A stretch of 64,000 bases of DNA from Candidatus Bathyarchaeota archaeon (GTDB lineage: Archaea > Thermoproteota > Bathyarchaeia > Bathyarchaeales > SOJC01). The stretch lies in contig JAOUKM010000002.1 of assembly GCA_029882535.1 (NCBI GenBank), forward strand, positions 62,001 to 126,000. The letters run 5' to 3'. Each line of letters opens with the position of its first letter. The first letter of the stretch is position 1. Below the pieces are notes generated by a model, which saw nothing but the letters and a program-made list of their open reading frames with translations, was not told the origin of the DNA and did not search any database. The position numbers and the translations under genes are program-made. Positions 53,815 through 62,701 of this stretch are shown here, piece by piece.

Positions 53815-55041
53815 TTGAAGGAAACTAGCACTCAAAACATCTTAGTGATAGGCATCGACGCCGCCGCACTAGTCGCCTCAGCAAAGAGGGCAGGGTACAA
53901 CGTTTTTGCCGTAGACTATTTTGGAGACCAAGACCTCAAACAAACATGCAAAGACAACTTGTCAATTGTGACACAAAAAACTGGAAAATCTTGCGGACGC
54001 CTCGCGACAAATTTCTCTCCAACCAAACTACTAAGTCTAGCAAAGAAACTCCGCACAATGTATCAAATGGATGCTGCTTTGTTGGCTTCAGGCTTAGAAG
54101 ACTCTCCACAGGTTTTAATACGGCTCAACGAACTAATTCCCATTATTGGAAATCCTCCCCGAACAATCGAAAAAGTGCGCGACAAAGCAAAATTTTTTCA
54201 CGAACTCAAAAAACTCGCCATACACCATCCAGAAACAAGTGTGGCAAAAAACCTCGAAGAAGGGAAGCGGGCGGCCAAAGACATCGGCTACCCTGTCATA
54301 ATAAAGCCTTTGCCCAGTCTTGGGGGTGTCGGGATTAGAAAGGTAAACGATAGAAGCGAGTTAGACTTGGTTTTTCAGCAAACTATTTCGTCTTCTAAAG
54401 AAGTTTTGATTCAAGAGTTTGTGTCTGGTATGAACATGAGTGTATCGTTTCTCTCGTCTAAAGGAGAGACTGAGGTTTTAACTTTAAACGAGCAACTCTT
54501 AGGAATTCAAGAAGTTGGTCAAAGAGAGCCTTTTGGCTACTGCGGAAATATCGTTCCTGCCTCAGTGAGTGGTATAGTTACGGATGCATGTATAGATGTG
54601 GCGAAAAAAATTGTGCCGCACTTTAGTCTTGCCGGGTCGAATGGCATAGATTTCGTGATTTCAAAAGATGGCGTCCCCTATGTTGTTGAAGTGAACCCCC
54701 GTTTTCAAGGAACCTTTGAATGTGTTGAACGTGTTCTCGGAATAAATCTAGTCAATGCCCACATGAAAGCATGTATTGAAGAAAAACTCTTGTTTCACAA
54801 CGAAGAAAAGCTGACGAACTGTTGTGTTAGACTAATCCTATACGCTCGTCAACGTTCAATAGCCCCCAATCTCAGTAGCCTTGAAAAAGTCAGAGATATA
54901 CCCCTTCCCAGAGTCGTCATAGAAGAAAGCGAACCACTCTGCTCTATTATAGTCGAAGAAAAAACGAGAAGCTCTGCTTTAAAAAAATCGAGAATGCTGA
55001 CTGAGCGTGTCTATGGAATGGTAAAGCCAAAGCTTCAATGA
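53815..55041 (+). CDS. ATP-grasp carboligase-like protein
   Basis: A 408-residue ATP-grasp enzyme. The N-terminal domain (about 1-110) resembles a PurK-like Rossmann domain. Nucleotide-binding segments are GYPVIIKPLPSLGGVGI, EVLIQEFVSGMNMSVSF and the magnesium-binding VVEVNPRFQGTFEC. The size and pattern fit archaeal ligases of the COG2232 type, whose substrate is unknown to me; a role in coenzyme synthesis is possible. TTG 53815 has GGGAGG upstream. It converges on the membrane-protein gene with a 7-nt overlap. Confidence 0.8.
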   Translation: MKETSTQNILVIGIDAAALVASAKRAGYNVFAVDYFGDQDLKQTCKDNLSIVTQKTGKSCGRLATNFSPTKLLSLAKKLRTMYQMDAALLASGLEDSPQVLIRLNELIPIIGNPPRTIEKVRDKAKFFHELKKLAIHHPETSVAKNLEEGKRAAKDIGYPVIIKPLPSLGGVGIRKVNDRSELDLVFQQTISSSKEVLIQEFVSGMNMSVSFLSSKGETEVLTLNEQLLGIQEVGQREPFGYCGNIVPASVSGIVTDACIDVAKKIVPHFSLAGSNGIDFVISKDGVPYVVEVNPRFQGTFECVERVLGINLVNAHMKACIEEKLLFHNEEKLTNCCVRLILYARQRSIAPNLSSLEKVRDIPLPRVVIEESEPLCSIIVEEKTRSSALKKSRMLTERVYGMVKPKLQ

Positions 55042-55961
55042 CTGGTCGAAAGCCCTGCCTTTCTCAGTGCCTTGATTAAGGGGTGTCCAATTGCCACAGT
55101 GGCTATGGTAGATAATGCTACTTTTATGGGAGTGATGACGGCGCCGCTAGTCCATATTACTTGTAAAGTTTCAACGTCCCAACCGTAGAAAAATCTATAA
55201 GTTTGACCTGGAATAAAAACGAAAATTCGAAATAGTACATCGGCTTCTAACCCGACAAAAGCGGCAACAGCTAGGATTAGTAGTATACGCGCGCTACTTG
55301 GAACAGCACCGTAGACGATGAAAAGTGTAACCATGAAAAAAATCCATGAAATAAGCTCCGCGAAAATTAGTACAATAGTTATGTTAAATAGTTTTGGTTG
55401 AAGGGCAGTGTAAATAGCTAAAATAGTAATAATTGTGCCGAAAGCTCCAGAGAGTCCTATCATCTGCCTCTTTGGCAAAGATACATGCACGAGCGTTTCG
55501 GGTTTCCATAAGCCTTTCTTTATCAAGAAGGCTATCGCGATAAGAATGGCAAATGCGATGTAGGTGTCCCACATCCCCCAAAGGGGAAGTTGCCAGGCAA
55601 CAGGCGTGATGAAATAAGCTGTAAATAATGTGATATAGTAAGCTAGTACTGGTTTCCATTTTCCTTTATACAGCAGTGCAGAGACGGCTACTCCAATCGG
55701 GGCGCCTATTGTGAAGAGAAACTCGTAAGCGTCTATGAAGTATATGGAGTGTCCAATCATAACTCCGATAAAGGTGGCTGCAAATCCTAACAGTGGTCCA
55801 AGTACGATTCCAGTGATAGGCATAATTAGAAAGTTCCAGCTGTACCAAACGCCAGAAGGAAACACAGGCAAACTCATGAAAGAATCAGTGATAACATTTA
55901 GGGCTGCAAAGACTGCCACAATAGCCACAAGTTGGGTGGCGCTGGTTTTTCTTTTCTGCAT
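55035..55961 (-). CDS. ECF-transporter S-component-like membrane protein
   Basis: A 308-residue protein with about eight membrane helices. The first part (QLVAIVAVFAALNVITDSF, then PITGIVLGPLLGFAATFIGV) has the alanine/glycine-rich helices of ECF S-components, which capture vitamins or metals. The second half has three or four more helices. The length exceeds a typical S-component (about 200 residues), so it may be a related family. No ECF ATPase genes are adjacent. Substrate unknown. Confidence 0.6.
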   Translation of the reverse strand: MQKRKTSATQLVAIVAVFAALNVITDSFMSLPVFPSGVWYSWNFLIMPITGIVLGPLLGFAATFIGVMIGHSIYFIDAYEFLFTIGAPIGVAVSALLYKGKWKPVLAYYITLFTAYFITPVAWQLPLWGMWDTYIAFAILIAIAFLIKKGLWKPETLVHVSLPKRQMIGLSGAFGTIITILAIYTALQPKLFNITIVLIFAELISWIFFMVTLFIVYGAVPSSARILLILAVAAFVGLEADVLFRIFVFIPGQTYRFFYGWDVETLQVIWTSGAVITPIKVALSTIATVAIGHPLIKALRKAGLSTSH

Positions 55962-56019
55962 GGCTAGTTGCAGTTAACGTTAGCAAGTTTCTTTTATTAT
56001 TTACGCATTTATTAATGGG

Positions 56020-56781
56020 ATGATTGTTATGTATGTTGTTTATCATGAACGATACGAAGAAGTTTACACGTCAGACCCCGCAGCCTCACCTGGCAGAATC
56101 GAATGTATTAAAAGCGAGCTAGAAGACAGCTTTCAATTTGTTGAACCAACACTCGTTAGCGAATCGGATTTGCGGCTGGTACATTCGCAAAGCCACATTG
56201 ACTGGGTGAAACAGCGTGGCTTGCTCTATGAAATTGCTGTCTTAGCCGTTGGAGGAGCATTGAAAGCTTCTAAACTTGCCATGCGAGGAGAGCCAGCTTT
56301 TGGTTTAATTAGGCCTCCGGGGCATCATGCAAGTCCAGACTCCTGCTGGGGATTCTGCTATTTCAATAATGTTGCAATTGCGGTTGAAAAGCTTAGGAGA
56401 GAAGGTGTTGTTAAGAAGGCTTTGATCGTGGATATTGACTTGCACTATGGAGATGGTACAGCCAACTTTTTTGCGTCGGTGCCTGAAGTTGTGTATCATC
56501 ATGTTGGGAGTGTTGATAGGGAAAGTTTTTTGAGTGATTTGGAATGTTTCTTTGCGTCTCAGAAAGACAGTGGCATAGTTGCTGTTTCTGCTGGTTTCGA
56601 CAGGCATGAGCTTGATTGGGGTGGTCTGCTGAGAACTGAAGATTATGCAACAATTGGAAAAACTGCTAGGGAATATGCCGACGAAAAGTGCGGTGGGAGA
56701 GTGTTTGCTGTTTTGGAAGGCGGCTACAACCATAGCGTTCTTGGGAAAAACGTTAAAGCTTTACTTTTGGGTTTGGAATAG
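56020..56781 (+). CDS. Histone deacetylase-fold amidohydrolase
   Basis: A 253-residue zinc-dependent deacetylase family protein. RPPGHHASPD holds the active-site histidines, IVDIDLHYGDGTANFF the zinc ligands, and SAGFDRHELD plus LEGGYNHSV complete the pocket. It is about 90 residues shorter than many AcuC-type members. Substrates may be acetyl-lysine, acetylpolyamines or other amides. It is probably monocistronic. Confidence 0.9.
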   Translation: MIVMYVVYHERYEEVYTSDPAASPGRIECIKSELEDSFQFVEPTLVSESDLRLVHSQSHIDWVKQRGLLYEIAVLAVGGALKASKLAMRGEPAFGLIRPPGHHASPDSCWGFCYFNNVAIAVEKLRREGVVKKALIVDIDLHYGDGTANFFASVPEVVYHHVGSVDRESFLSDLECFFASQKDSGIVAVSAGFDRHELDWGGLLRTEDYATIGKTAREYADEKCGGRVFAVLEGGYNHSVLGKNVKALLLGLE

Positions 56782-56872
56782 TGAGGTTTTTGTTATCTAG
56801 TAATCGTCTAAGTTTGTGAAAGCAGCTTTATAAGCTGTTTTGGGCTTGACAATATTCGGTGAATAGCGCTAA

Positions 56873-57754
56873 ATGATATGGGTGTATACCGTCACAGAAT
56901 CGAATGAATTACAAGCCAGGGATGCTAGCTCTCTACAAGAACTACAGAGCCTCAGTAAAGAGGTTGATTGGCTTTGGATAGATTTTATGGAACCTGACGA
57001 CAAAGAGCTTGAGGTAGTTGCTGGATTGCTCGAAGCAGCTAAAATAGTAAGTGACTTTAAAGAGCGAAAGGTTTTTCCGCGACCTGAAAGAATTGATGAT
57101 TATCTTCTGTTTTCTGTTCCTCTAGCTGTGTATGAGAGCAGACTAGAGGCTTTTTCCATTTACGTTTTTGTAAAAGAGAAAATGTTTCTAACTTTGAGGA
57201 GTAGGCATTTTTCCAAGTCCGTTAAGAATTCGCTGAAAACTTTTGAAGATTGTGTTGGGAAAGTTTGTGCGGGAGTTACTAATTCGTCTTTTATTCTAAG
57301 TAGACTGTTCCATGAAATAAGTAATGAAAATCTGGATGTGGTGATAGCGCTAAGAGAGAACATTGACAAGATAGAAGAGAGGACGCTTGCAAAACCATGG
57401 GACAAAGGAATTAGTCGTTCGGTTTTTGGAATAAAGAGAGAGATTTCCGCTCTTGAAAGAATTTTATGGGCTCAAAGAGAGTTAATTCTTAGCATAAGAG
57501 AAGGTGTAGTACTAGAGATTAAGACTTCTGAAAGAATTGTGGCAACTCTAAGTCACGCAGTCAACAACATTTCGCGTGAGCTTTCTCTTCTCGACTCTGA
57601 TAATAACGCTTTAGACAGCATCCTCAGACTGCAAGATCTAGGCATGATACATAAAGTTGAAAGAAATCTGATTTACCTTACTTTAATGGCTCTAATTGTG
57701 AGTGCCCTTTTGATCCTCTTAGAGATTGATATAATCAACCTCCTATCAAGGTGA
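56873..57754 (+). CDS. CorA-like protein with one membrane helix and no GMN motif
   Basis: A 293-residue protein resembling CorA magnesium channels in its N-terminal alpha/beta domain (WLWIDFMEPDDKELE) and long stalk helix (LSHAVNNISRELSLLDSDNN). The C-terminus has only one clear membrane helix (NLIYLTLMALIVSALLILLE). The GMN pore signature and second helix are missing; LQDLGMIHKVERN stands before the helix instead. It may be a non-transporting relative or regulatory paralogue. Confidence 0.7.
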   Translation: MIWVYTVTESNELQARDASSLQELQSLSKEVDWLWIDFMEPDDKELEVVAGLLEAAKIVSDFKERKVFPRPERIDDYLLFSVPLAVYESRLEAFSIYVFVKEKMFLTLRSRHFSKSVKNSLKTFEDCVGKVCAGVTNSSFILSRLFHEISNENLDVVIALRENIDKIEERTLAKPWDKGISRSVFGIKREISALERILWAQRELILSIREGVVLEIKTSERIVATLSHAVNNISRELSLLDSDNNALDSILRLQDLGMIHKVERNLIYLTLMALIVSALLILLEIDIINLLSR

Positions 57755-57923
57755 CTTTGCAATAATCTACTAGAAACAGATTCTGAAGCTAGTAGCAGAA
57801 ACTTTATACGCGTCTTATTTCCTCTAAGGAAAGTTCGATAGAAGGCGAGAGAACGAAAACAAAACTGCTGTATGTAAACAAACACCATATGAAAAGTAGC
57901 GCGACTTTTGGGAACTGATAGCT

Positions 57924-59120
57924 ATGGAATATGCTCTACTTTTGATTGCCGTAACTTATGCCGTCTCGCTGGGTTTTGGTATTCTGTTAGAGAAATATTT
58001 GAAAATGCCTTGGATGTTTGCTGCTTTGTTCTTCGGTATGATTCTTTCTTCGTTCAACCTCTTCGAATTAACCCTTAAAGACGAGCCGTTTCAATTATTC
58101 GCCACATTGGGAATGCTCTTCCTCCTCTTCATGATAGGCTTCAATTTAGACATTAAAAGAATGAAGAGGTTCGAAAAGGAAATTTTCAAAGGCTCTATTC
58201 TCATAGTAGGGTTTGAAGCCTGCACCGTCGGGTCACTACTTTATTTCGGCTTTCCAGCAGAGGTAAGCAACTCACCACTGGTTGCTATCATCACGGCTCT
58301 TTCCTTTGCAACCGTTGGAGAAGCAATTCTTCTACCCATTCTAGCCAAGTATGGAATAATCAAAACAACTTTTGGTCAACTAACTCTTGGAATAGGGACC
58401 ATAGATGACATCTTAGAAGTATTGACCCTTTTACTAATTCCGTTTTTGCCCGTATTTCTACCAATATCTCAAATCCAAGGTTTTCCAGACCCTACGTTAG
58501 TTTTATTGGACTTAGCTGGCATATCGATACTTACATTAGTTTCAATAAAATTTGGAGTGAAAATAAGGAATATTCTTAGAAAGAATTGGAATTTTGAATT
58601 TCTTCGACCCCTTTTGATCTTGCTTGTGTTCTTTTCGTTTGTCGTGTTAGGCGGGTTTGTCTTTGAAAGTTTAGCAGCTATTAGCGCAATTTTTGGCGGC
58701 TTAGTTGCAAGGTCGCTATTGCCTAAGGAAAAGCTGCGTGCAGATGAAAGAGCTGTTAATTTCTTGGGTTACATTTTTCTTTCGCCACTTTTTTTCCTCA
58801 GCGTGGGAGCAAATGTCTCTGTAACCTCAATTCTTGTTTATCCACTGTTGATTGCACTCATATGGTTTGTCGCAAAAGGCTCAAAGCTCTTAGCATCTTA
58901 TCTGCTTTTCCACCAACTGCTTGGAACAAAATGCTCGTTACTGCTAGGTTTAGGGCTTAGTGTACGGTTCAGCACAAGTCTAATTGTAACATATGTTTTA
59001 CTTAATTCTGGACTCATTTCACTGGCGTTATACTCAGCACTCATTGCAACCGCTATATTCATGAAGCCAGTAATATTAGGTATACTCTCTTGGGCTTTGT
59101 CTAAAGGAAAACCTCCATAG
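57924..59120 (+). CDS. Cation:proton antiporter, CPA2/KefB-like
   Basis: A 398-residue membrane protein with about twelve helices. The segments FATLGMLFLLFMIGFNLDI, LGIGTIDDILEVLTLL with the paired aspartates expected in the ion site, and GGLVARSLLP match the Na+/H+ exchanger superfamily. There is no C-terminal nucleotide-binding domain. It exchanges sodium or potassium for protons. The stop is 31 nt from the 3' end of the tRNA-Ser gene. Confidence 0.87.
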   Translation: MEYALLLIAVTYAVSLGFGILLEKYLKMPWMFAALFFGMILSSFNLFELTLKDEPFQLFATLGMLFLLFMIGFNLDIKRMKRFEKEIFKGSILIVGFEACTVGSLLYFGFPAEVSNSPLVAIITALSFATVGEAILLPILAKYGIIKTTFGQLTLGIGTIDDILEVLTLLLIPFLPVFLPISQIQGFPDPTLVLLDLAGISILTLVSIKFGVKIRNILRKNWNFEFLRPLLILLVFFSFVVLGGFVFESLAAISAIFGGLVARSLLPKEKLRADERAVNFLGYIFLSPLFFLSVGANVSVTSILVYPLLIALIWFVAKGSKLLASYLLFHQLLGTKCSLLLGLGLSVRFSTSLIVTYVLLNSGLISLALYSALIATAIFMKPVILGILSWALSKGKPP

Positions 59121-59150
59121 ATCATGTAAACCAAGAAAAAAGTCATATTT

Positions 59151-59238
59151 TGGCGCCGGGAATGGGATTCGAACCCATGCGGCCCAATAGGGCCACAGGC
59201 TCTCAAGGCCTGCGCATTATCCGCTCTGCCATCCCGGC
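59151..59238 (-). tRNA. tRNA-Ser (anticodon UGA)
   Basis: On the minus strand the 7-bp acceptor stem is GCCGGGA/TCCCGGC. The anticodon stem is CAGGC/GCCTG with loop CTTGAGA, giving anticodon TGA and reading UCA. The long variable arm (GGCCCTATTGGGCC) is typical of serine tRNA. The T arm is ATGGG-TTCGAAT-CCCAT. The 3' CCA is encoded in DNA (59151-59153). No intron is seen. A TATA-like TTAATATTTTATT lies at about 59266-59278 upstream. Confidence 0.95.
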
Positions 59239-59490
59239 CTGTGAAACACACATACTGTTCTATACGAGAATAAAATATTAACCTAGCCTCCACTATGACG
59301 CTGACAGATGTCCAACAGCCTTCTCATATTTGGAGTCTATTAGGACCTATTTGGAGCATATAGACTAGAGCCTAGTCTAGGGATCACATATAAGGAACTG
59401 ATTCTCAGAAAAACACTTGTATTGATGCTTACGACACTCTACTAGACAATTTCTAAATCATTCCATCAAGATAAATTACACCGAAGTTCC
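59239..59490. other. Gene-free spacer with a palindrome and direct repeat
   Basis: These 252 nt contain the tRNA-Ser promoter, a direct repeat of TATTTGGAG at about 59327 and 59348, a perfect inverted repeat TAGACTAG-AGC-CTAGTCTA at 59361-59379 and a TATA-like ACATATAAGG just after it. The last could serve the following membrane-protein gene, although about 100 nt away. No reading frame is convincing. Confidence 0.4.
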
Positions 59491-60102
59491 ATGAATCCAA
59501 TGGATATACTAAACTTGTTCTTCAAATATAGCTTACTTCATTTATATGCGCCAATAATCAATAGTGTGGGTTTTTCGCATCCCCTCACGTTCACCATAAT
59601 CACAGCTCACAACACGTTCAGCCTGACCTATCTGCTCTTAGCCGTAGCTATCGCTTACCCCGTATTCCACAAAAAATCGTGGCTCATACCTGTTGCAGTA
59701 ACAGCTGTGTGGATAATGATAAGCATCAACATAATAACAACCCTAAACATCCCTGTAACAACAGCGATAGCCACGGTTCTTCCTCACGGATGGCTTGAAT
59801 TCACGGCAATAGCCTATTGGACGAATGCTATACGCAAAGCCACGCAAAACGATAACCCGCCAAAAACAATTGATACTCCAACATTCCGGGATTACCTTAA
59901 AGTCTTAACGCAACCCAAACAATTTGTAACTCTAGTCAAAACTGATGTGCAAGTTTCATTCGAAACAACCAAACTTTCGTTCAAAACCCTCTGTAAAAAC
60001 CTCAAAAAAGCCTACATAACCACACTAATCCTAATCGCAACAGCAGCCCTGATAGAAACTTACATAACACCTAACATAATGTTTCTTGTCAGTAACCTTT
60101 AA
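59491..60102 (+). CDS. SpoIIM-like membrane protein
   Basis: A 203-residue membrane protein with about four helices. The segment TVLPHGWLEFTAIAYW matches the LPHGxxELxA signature of the SpoIIM (DUF95) family, which occurs widely in archaea without sporulation. ATG 59491 and ATG 59500 are both possible starts. Function unknown. It converges on the roadblock cluster. Confidence 0.72.
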   Translation: MNPMDILNLFFKYSLLHLYAPIINSVGFSHPLTFTIITAHNTFSLTYLLLAVAIAYPVFHKKSWLIPVAVTAVWIMISINIITTLNIPVTTAIATVLPHGWLEFTAIAYWTNAIRKATQNDNPPKTIDTPTFRDYLKVLTQPKQFVTLVKTDVQVSFETTKLSFKTLCKNLKKAYITTLILIATAALIETYITPNIMFLVSNL

Positions 60103-60217
60103 GGGATGAGAAGGAACAGAAGAAAAGGGGGGAGGGGGCTATTAACCAAGAATCCCTTTCCCGTTCCAATCCCATTTTCCCCAGGAACTAAAAAGGGAGA
60201 GATAAAACGCGGCTTTC

Positions 60218-60709
60218 TTAGCTCAGCAAATCTTTATAGACGCGTTTGTGGTCGACGTTCTTCTCCATAAACACGCTGACTTTGTTTTCCTCAATAATGA
60301 AAGAAAGAAGCTTCACAATGTTTCCTTCTACTATCACGTGTTTTACATCACCAAGCTCGAAAGTGTTTGAAAGCTCCTCACTTGCTTCCAAAGCTGAAGA
60401 AGACAAAACTGCATAATCAATAATCTTCGTTGAATCTTTCAAATCTATACTTGCAGACTTGGTACTCCTAAGGATGTAGCCTATTATCCCTTCTTTCACT
60501 TTTACTTTGTCAATGTTTTGCCTTATCTTTTCGTCTCTACTCGGTTTATCTTTTCGCTGCTCCTGTTTTTCAGTCTTCTCTGCTTTCCTAGGCTCTTCTG
60601 CCTTTTTTATCTCCGCTTCCAATTCTTCTTCTGTAAAGTCAATTGCAATCCTAGATTTTTCTTCTTCCTTCAAAGCCGCTTTACTTGTTTTGCGTTTTCT
60701 AGGCGCCAT
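60218..60709 (-). CDS. Roadblock/LC7-like protein with charged N-terminus
   Basis: A 163-residue protein. Residues 1-70 are strongly charged and probably disordered or coiled-coil (KAEKTEKQEQRKDK). Residues from about 75 resemble a roadblock/LC7 domain: a helix, strands (ASIDLKDSTKIIDYAV) and VKHVIVEGNIVKLLSFIIEE. Such proteins bind or activate small Ras-like GTPases. ATG 60709 was chosen because GGAG lies 9 nt upstream; a GTG at 60724 overlapping the previous stop (TAGTG) is possible. It is the last gene of the pilin cluster. Confidence 0.6.
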   Translation of the reverse strand: MAPRKRKTSKAALKEEEKSRIAIDFTEEELEAEIKKAEEPRKAEKTEKQEQRKDKPSRDEKIRQNIDKVKVKEGIIGYILRSTKSASIDLKDSTKIIDYAVLSSSALEASEELSNTFELGDVKHVIVEGNIVKLLSFIIEENKVSVFMEKNVDHKRVYKDLLS

Positions 60710-60723
60710 GAAACTCATCTCCA

Positions 60724-61515
60724 CTATGCAATTACTGGCTTAACCCTCACCAGTTCACCCTTTTTAATGTCCAGCATCTGACAAACCTTTTCTGGAACGC
60801 GAATGACCGCCCTATTTTCGAGCTTCGAATCATTTAACGTCTTAACTTTACATTGTTTAGTTTTGCCGTTGAAAGATTCAACTTCAACAAGGTTAATCTC
60901 TTTGCCGTCTAAGAGGTTGTCCCATTGTGACATTATATCTTCGCTAATGTAGACGGTGTCGCTGCGAACCAATAGACCGCCGAAACTCTCAACAATCAGT
61001 TGGTTAGAGGGCAATTCTAGTTCAGGCAAAGGCTCTTCTTTAACTTCTTTGCTTTCTTCTTCCTCTTCGTCGATTTCTTCTTGTAGTTCTTTTTCTTCTT
61101 CGGGCTCCAATAAGGTGTGGGAAGGAGGTAGTTGTCTGAGGGGAGTAGGGTCGAGACTGTCAAGCAGCTTTATAACGGTTGGAATCAACACACGCGCGAC
61201 GGTTTCTAGATACTTCATATCCGCATTTTTCGAGGTTATCATGGTTAAGTACATGTCGTTAACGCAAGAGATGTGAACATTGCCTTTGTTTCCTTCAATT
61301 ACTAGAGAATTCAAGCCTCCAATTGTGTCCGCTTTCTCTAATATGCCTTCTAAAGATCTGACTACTTTCTCTATGGTGGCTTCAGGGGTCTCGGCGTCTC
61401 CTGCAACTACAGCAGCTTCTTTGTCAAAGAGGAAACAAGTCTGCACATCGGAGCAAACGTTTCGAATCTCAGTTAGAGCGTTTTTTAACGCAAATGCGTA
61501 TGCTTCATTAGTCAT
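60724..61515 (-). CDS. Roadblock/LC7-like protein with acidic linker and C-terminal beta domain
   Basis: A 263-residue protein in three parts. Residues 1-120 look like a roadblock/LC7 domain (LNSLVIEGNKGNVHISCV, then YLTMITSKNADMKYLE). Residues about 135-165 are a glutamate-rich linker. Residues 175-263 form a beta-rich domain ending AVIRVPEKVCQMLDIKKGEL, which resembles an AbrB/SpoVT-type barrel. GGAGTG precedes the ATG. It lies between the coiled-coil gene and the second roadblock-like gene. It probably takes part in GTPase-linked or cytoskeletal regulation; this is inference. Confidence 0.65.
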   Translation of the reverse strand: MTNEAYAFALKNALTEIRNVCSDVQTCFLFDKEAAVVAGDAETPEATIEKVVRSLEGILEKADTIGGLNSLVIEGNKGNVHISCVNDMYLTMITSKNADMKYLETVARVLIPTVIKLLDSLDPTPLRQLPPSHTLLEPEEEKELQEEIDEEEEESKEVKEEPLPELELPSNQLIVESFGGLLVRSDTVYISEDIMSQWDNLLDGKEINLVEVESFNGKTKQCKVKTLNDSKLENRAVIRVPEKVCQMLDIKKGELVRVKPVIA

Positions 61516-61536
61516 GTTTTTTCACTCCATGAGATT

Positions 61537-61962
61537 TTATGAAATCTTGAAGAGTATTCTCTCTGGTACTCCATCGTTCTCTAAAACAAGATATCTGAGT
61601 CCTTCAGTGTCGCCTATTTGGTCAACCCATTTCAGTGCTTCCCGCGATTTCTGCAAAACCAGAAGCCTCTCTTGCTGGCTTCTAACAACCTCTTCTATGG
61701 CTGTTAGTTCGTGAAATGGGTTAGCGTCTAAGACAACGTTTAGGCCGCCTACAGAAATCTCGCCTAGATTTTCTTGGTTTGATTTTTTGCCTGCCAGTTT
61801 GAAGACTACATCTCGTATCTTCTTGGACCTTTCAGCTAATGCTCGAATTTCGTCGAGGCGGCGTAGATACTCGCCAAGCACACTTTTAGTTCTGCTAATT
61901 TCTTCATCTATTTTTCCTGCTATATTTGAGGCTGAATCGTATTCTTTTAGTTCTACTACCAT
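61537..61962 (-). CDS. Coiled-coil protein between pilin and roadblock genes
   Basis: A 141-residue, mostly helical protein. Residues 8-60 and 85-115 form coiled-coil-like helices (EEISRTKSVLGEYLRRLDEI), separated by a short strand region (GEISVGGLNVVLDANPF). GGAGGT lies 7 nt before the ATG. I recognise no family. The 72-nt gap to the pilin stop contains GGGTAAAAACCC, a weak hairpin that could adjust the pilin-to-downstream ratio. Confidence 0.65.
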   Translation of the reverse strand: MVVELKEYDSASNIAGKIDEEISRTKSVLGEYLRRLDEIRALAERSKKIRDVVFKLAGKKSNQENLGEISVGGLNVVLDANPFHELTAIEEVVRSQQERLLVLQKSREALKWVDQIGDTEGLRYLVLENDGVPERILFKIS

Positions 61963-62034
61963 ATTTAAACCTCCGAAGATGGTGGAAGAAGAGGGGTTTT
62001 TACCCTACTCCCATTCCCAAACAAACAAGGGTGG

Positions 62035-62454
62035 TTAAGGTGCTGTTCGTATGTAAGGACCAAACGTGTTGCCTTTAGCAGTGATTACCTTGAACTCATA
62101 CTTGACGCCGGATGTATATCCTTCTGTGCGGGTCACGTTGAGGCCCACTGTGCCACCTGGTACCAATATATAGGGCGTCTCGATACCATCATCAGTACAT
62201 TCCACATCGTTTACTCGGACCTCACTTATCGAGAGGTCTGACGAACCAGTGTTCTTAACCTGGATCACACAGTAAGCGTTACTTGCACCCCACTCGTAGT
62301 TCGTGAATGACATTTCTTCTGTTTGCATGAATGTGAATGTTAGTGCTCCCATCCATGCGGCGACTGCGATTGACACTGCGACTGTTACGGCGATTAGTAT
62401 GATTGCTGCGACGACTGGACTCAATGCCTTTCTGCTTTTAAGAAGTCTCTTCAT
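62035..62454 (-). CDS. Archaeal type IV pilin-like protein
   Basis: A 139-residue secreted filament-type protein. The class III signal KRLLKSRKALSPVVAAIIL has a short basic leader, a predicted prepilin cut at A-L near residue 10, and a hydrophobic helix that forms the filament core. The rest is a small beta domain with N-glycosylation sites (NVT). A strong SD AAGGAGGG at 62465-62472 suggests high expression. It leads the coiled-coil and roadblock cluster. The prepilin peptidase and assembly ATPase are not in the window. Confidence 0.85.
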   Translation of the reverse strand: MKRLLKSRKALSPVVAAIILIAVTVAVSIAVAAWMGALTFTFMQTEEMSFTNYEWGASNAYCVIQVKNTGSSDLSISEVRVNDVECTDDGIETPYILVPGGTVGLNVTRTEGYTSGVKYEFKVITAKGNTFGPYIRTAP

Positions 62455-62464
62455 TCGGTTTTAT

Positions 62465-62472
62465 CCCTCCTT
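62465..62472 (-). promoter_or_regulatory. Strong Shine-Dalgarno of the pilin gene
   Basis: AAGGAGGG on the minus strand lies 10 nt before the pilin ATG. It is among the strongest SD sequences in the window and fits an abundant structural protein. A TATA-like CTTAAATCTTAA lies upstream at about 62502-62514. Confidence 0.6.
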
Positions 62473-62545
62473 ATCAAGTTCACAAGAAAGATAATACCAC
62501 ATTAAGATTTAAGTCTTACTAATTACGACATCATATTTTAAAATA

Positions 62546-62701
62546 ATGCAGTCAACCATCCAAAAACAAATTCCACATCACCCTTACAATCTAGACAAGA
62601 AAAAACATCAAGCTTACAACTTAGCCATTCACGTCAAAAACTTATTGGGAACCAAATATTATCCAGAAGAGTCTAAGCATCACGTACACACAGCCTTCTA
62701 A
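62546..62701 (+). CDS. Possible 51-residue histidine-rich protein
   Basis: ATG 62546 opens a 51-residue frame, MQSTIQKQIPHHPYNLDKKK and on, ending SKHHVHTAF. It contains seven histidines and reads as plausible protein. No SD precedes it. It overlaps the 3' end of the opposite-strand MBL gene by 4 nt. It fills an otherwise empty gap. It may be a real small gene, a fragment, or chance. Confidence 0.3.
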   Translation: MQSTIQKQIPHHPYNLDKKKHQAYNLAIHVKNLLGTKYYPEESKHHVHTAF

